Assembly: GCF_006151805.1 (NCBI RefSeq)
Contig: NZ_VDDA01000004.1
Location: forward strand, 1-64,000
Reading direction: 5' to 3'
DNA length: 64,000 nt
Source of the DNA: Methylobacterium terricola
GTDB lineage: Bacteria; Pseudomonadota; Alphaproteobacteria; Rhizobiales; Beijerinckiaceae
Of this stretch, positions 62,420 to 64,000 are shown piece after piece. Position 1 is the first letter of the stretch. Each line of letters opens with the position of its first letter. The position numbers were made by a program, and so were the translations under genes. The notes below the pieces were generated by a model. It did no database searches. It was not told where the DNA came from and worked only from the letters and a program-made list of their open reading frames with translations.

Positions 62420-63628
62420 TCAGCGCGCCTCGCTCGCCGCCAGGGCGGCGTTGCTCGCCTGGTGGGCCTCGGGATGGCCGGCCGGTCGGCTCTCGGCGAC
62501 CAGCGCCCCCTCCTGCACCCGGGACTGGCCGCGCCAGATCACCGTCTGGCCGGGCGTGAGGCCCTTGGTCACCTCGGTGCGGCCGTCATCGGAGCGCCCG
62601 ACCGCGATCGGCTGGACACGGGCCCGTTTCCGGTCGTCGACCACGAAGGCGTAAAGGCCCTTCGGCCCGTGCTGCACCGCATCGTCCGGCACCGTGACGG
62701 CGTTCGCGATCGTGCCGATGCGCGTCTTCGTCGAGACCGATACGCCCGGCCACAGGGCGTGGTCCTTGTTGGCGAAGGAGGCCTTGAGCCGGATCGTGCC
62801 GGTGGCGATGTCGACCTGGTTGTTGATGAGGTCGAGGCGCCCCTCGGACAGCCGCGCCATCCCGTCGCTGCTCCAGGCCTCGACCGGCACCGGCCCGGCG
62901 GCGAGCGCCCGCATCACCGCGCCGAGCTGCTCCTCGGGCGCGGTATAGACCACGAAGATCGGCTCGACCTGGGTGATGGTGACGATCGCGGTCTGCTGCG
63001 CGGCGTTGACGATGTTGCCGACGTCGATCAGCCGGAAGCCGGTGACGCCGTCGATCGGCGCCTGGATGGTCGCGTAGGAGAGTTGCGTCGTCGCGTTGTC
63101 GATCGCCGCCTGGTCGCCGGCGATCTGGGCGGTGAGCTGGCTCACCTGGGCCCCTTGCGTCTCGGTCTGCTGGCGCGAGGCGTAGTCGCCGAGCTTGGTG
63201 TAGCGCTCCAGGTCGGCCCGGGCGTTCTTCACGGTGGCCTCGTCCTGGGCCTTCTTGGCCTTGGCCTGGTCGAGGGCGGCCTGGTAGGGGCGCGGGTCGA
63301 CCTGGGCGAGGAGGTCGCCCTTCCTGACCACCTGGCCCTCGCGAAAGCCGATCTTCAGGATCTCGCCGTCGACCCGGCTGCGCACCTGCACGGTGTTGTA
63401 GGCCTGGACCGTGCCGAGGCCGCCGAGCACCACGGCGAGCGGCCCCTGCTCGACCTGCGCCAGGGTCACCGGCACCGCCGCCGGGGCGCGGGCGGCGGGC
63501 TTCGTCGCCGCCGTCCGCTCGTGGCTGTGCCAGGCATAGGCGCCGCCGGCGCCGGCCAGGAGGATCAAGGCCAGCAGCCACCCACCGCGCCGGCGCTTCT
63601 GTCGTCCAGCGCCCTGTTCTGAGCTCAT
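62420..63628 (-). CDS. RND efflux periplasmic adaptor (MdtA-like)
   Basis: A 402-residue membrane-fusion protein. A basic N-terminus and single membrane helix (GGWLLALILLAGAGGAYAW) lead to the lipoyl-type region (VQVRSRVDGEILKIGFREGQVVRKGDLLAQVDPRPYQ), a coiled-coil hairpin (about 115-175), then the matching half-motif ATIQAPIDGVTGFRLIDVGN and beta-barrel domains. It links the pump to an outer-membrane channel. It is first in a two-gene operon; no regulator is adjacent within the window. Confidence 0.93.
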   Translation of the reverse strand: MSSEQGAGRQKRRRGGWLLALILLAGAGGAYAWHSHERTAATKPAARAPAAVPVTLAQVEQGPLAVVLGGLGTVQAYNTVQVRSRVDGEILKIGFREGQVVRKGDLLAQVDPRPYQAALDQAKAKKAQDEATVKNARADLERYTKLGDYASRQQTETQGAQVSQLTAQIAGDQAAIDNATTQLSYATIQAPIDGVTGFRLIDVGNIVNAAQQTAIVTITQVEPIFVVYTAPEEQLGAVMRALAAGPVPVEAWSSDGMARLSEGRLDLINNQVDIATGTIRLKASFANKDHALWPGVSVSTKTRIGTIANAVTVPDDAVQHGPKGLYAFVVDDRKRARVQPIAVGRSDDGRTEVTKGLTPGQTVIWRGQSRVQEGALVAESRPAGHPEAHQASNAALAASEAR

Positions 63629-63836
63629 CGGTCGCGCGCTTCCACAAGTCCGGAGCCGGCCTGAGATGAAGGTCCGGGGTCGCCGAGGCGGCCGCGGGAA
63701 CCGGCATGCTTCAGGCGTATGACATTGGACTGTTTCTGCCGTATGCGAGGACCGTGCGTCGTTTCTGCGCGGCGGGCAGGCCTGCCCTCCGGCGGGCGTG
63801 GGACGGCGCGACGTCTTGCGCGCCGCCCCGGCGGCG

Positions 63837-64000
63837 TCAGGCGCGGGCCATGGCGTCCGCCTTGCCGATCAGTGCCTCGGCCATGCGGATCGACGCGATG
63901 TCGATGAGCCGCCCGTCCAGCGAGACGGCGCCGCGTCCGGCCTTGGCCGCCTCCTCCATCGCCGCCAGGATGCGCCGGGCCTTGGTCACCTCGGCCTCGC
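63837..64000 (-). CDS. CoA-ester lyase (HpcH/HpaI, CitE/malyl-CoA lyase-like), 3' end
   Basis: The last 54 codons of a minus-strand gene that continues beyond the right edge. The tail reads AEVTKARRILAAMEEAAKAG, GAVSLDGRLIDIASIRMAEA and LIGKADAMARA before TGA at 63837-63839. This strongly resembles the C-terminus of malyl-CoA/beta-methylmalyl-CoA lyases, which in methylotrophs work in the serine cycle or glyoxylate regeneration. The rest of the gene is needed to separate malyl-CoA lyase from other CitE-like paralogues. Confidence 0.75.
   Translation of the reverse strand, partial: EAEVTKARRILAAMEEAAKAGRGAVSLDGRLIDIASIRMAEALIGKADAMARA

Noticed and set aside
59308..62559. A 1083-codon plus-strand frame opposite the RND pump
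   Set aside because: Composition is the His/Arg/Glu-rich pattern of an antisense frame, no domain is recognisable, and the pump on the other strand is unmistakable.

Overview
The window is GC-rich chromosomal DNA of an alphaproteobacterium, most likely Methylobacterium or a close relative in the Hyphomicrobiales. The clues are an initiator tRNA with a rhizobial-type anticodon stem, a class II (CP4-like) EPSP synthase, a FYDLN-type zinc-ribbon protein next to aroA-cmk, a membrane-anchored CycM-like cytochrome c, and a malyl-CoA-lyase-like 3' end at the right edge. The assignment is inference from gene content and was not tested by database search. Many very long open frames run antisense to real genes; they are codon-bias shadows and were left out.

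Layout. 1-1030: distal end of an rRNA operon (23S 3' end, 5S, tRNA-fMet, terminator-like hairpin). 1.2-9.8 kb: nitrogen-compound catabolism, with a LysE exporter and a DapA-fold lyase on the plus strand facing a six-gene minus-strand operon (D-carbamoylase, polar amino-acid ABC transporter, polysaccharide-deacetylase-fold amidase, TRZ/ATZ-type amidohydrolase) and a divergent LysR regulator. 9.8-13.6 kb: a Tat-signal PrpD-family protein and a TcuA-like flavoprotein, with a divergent GntR. 13.7-15.1 kb: a pentapeptide-repeat protein with a channel-like C-terminus. 15.2-17.8 kb: a nitrate/sulfonate-type ABC transporter. 18.1-26.4 kb: a urea/amide-type five-gene ABC transporter followed by a Rhodococcus-like amidase, a small monooxygenase-fold protein and a GMC oxidoreductase. 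26.5-30.5 kb: a second amidase, an AraC regulator, a YnfA-family protein and an SDR. 31.0-36.4 kb: a second branched-chain-type ABC operon ending in a FabG-like SDR. 36.5-41.4 kb: a peptide ABC operon with two substrate-binding proteins and YejB, but no YejE or YejF beside it.

From 41.5 kb the content is mostly housekeeping: cytochrome c, KdsB, prephenate dehydratase, SRAP protein, CorA, a YbaK-type deacylase, HrpB helicase, a PAS-GGDEF-EAL protein, an ABC-F ATPase, Cmk, AroA and a FYDLN protein. Three tRNA-Ala(GGC) genes follow in an exact 170-bp tandem array. Next to them is a small scar (57.4-59.2 kb) of AT-rich DNA, a stand-alone IS5-type domain gene and a decayed alpha/beta hydrolase. 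The window closes with an RND efflux pair and the 3' end of a CoA-ester lyase gene.

The left 40 kb reads as an accessory scavenging region: six importers or partial importers, three amide/carbamoyl hydrolases of two folds, a deaminase-type hydrolase, dehydrogenases and four local regulators. Between the genes lie three families of palindromic repeats; one shows compensatory changes in its arms and another occurs in paired inverted form. No CRISPR array, prophage or recognisable defence system was seen.
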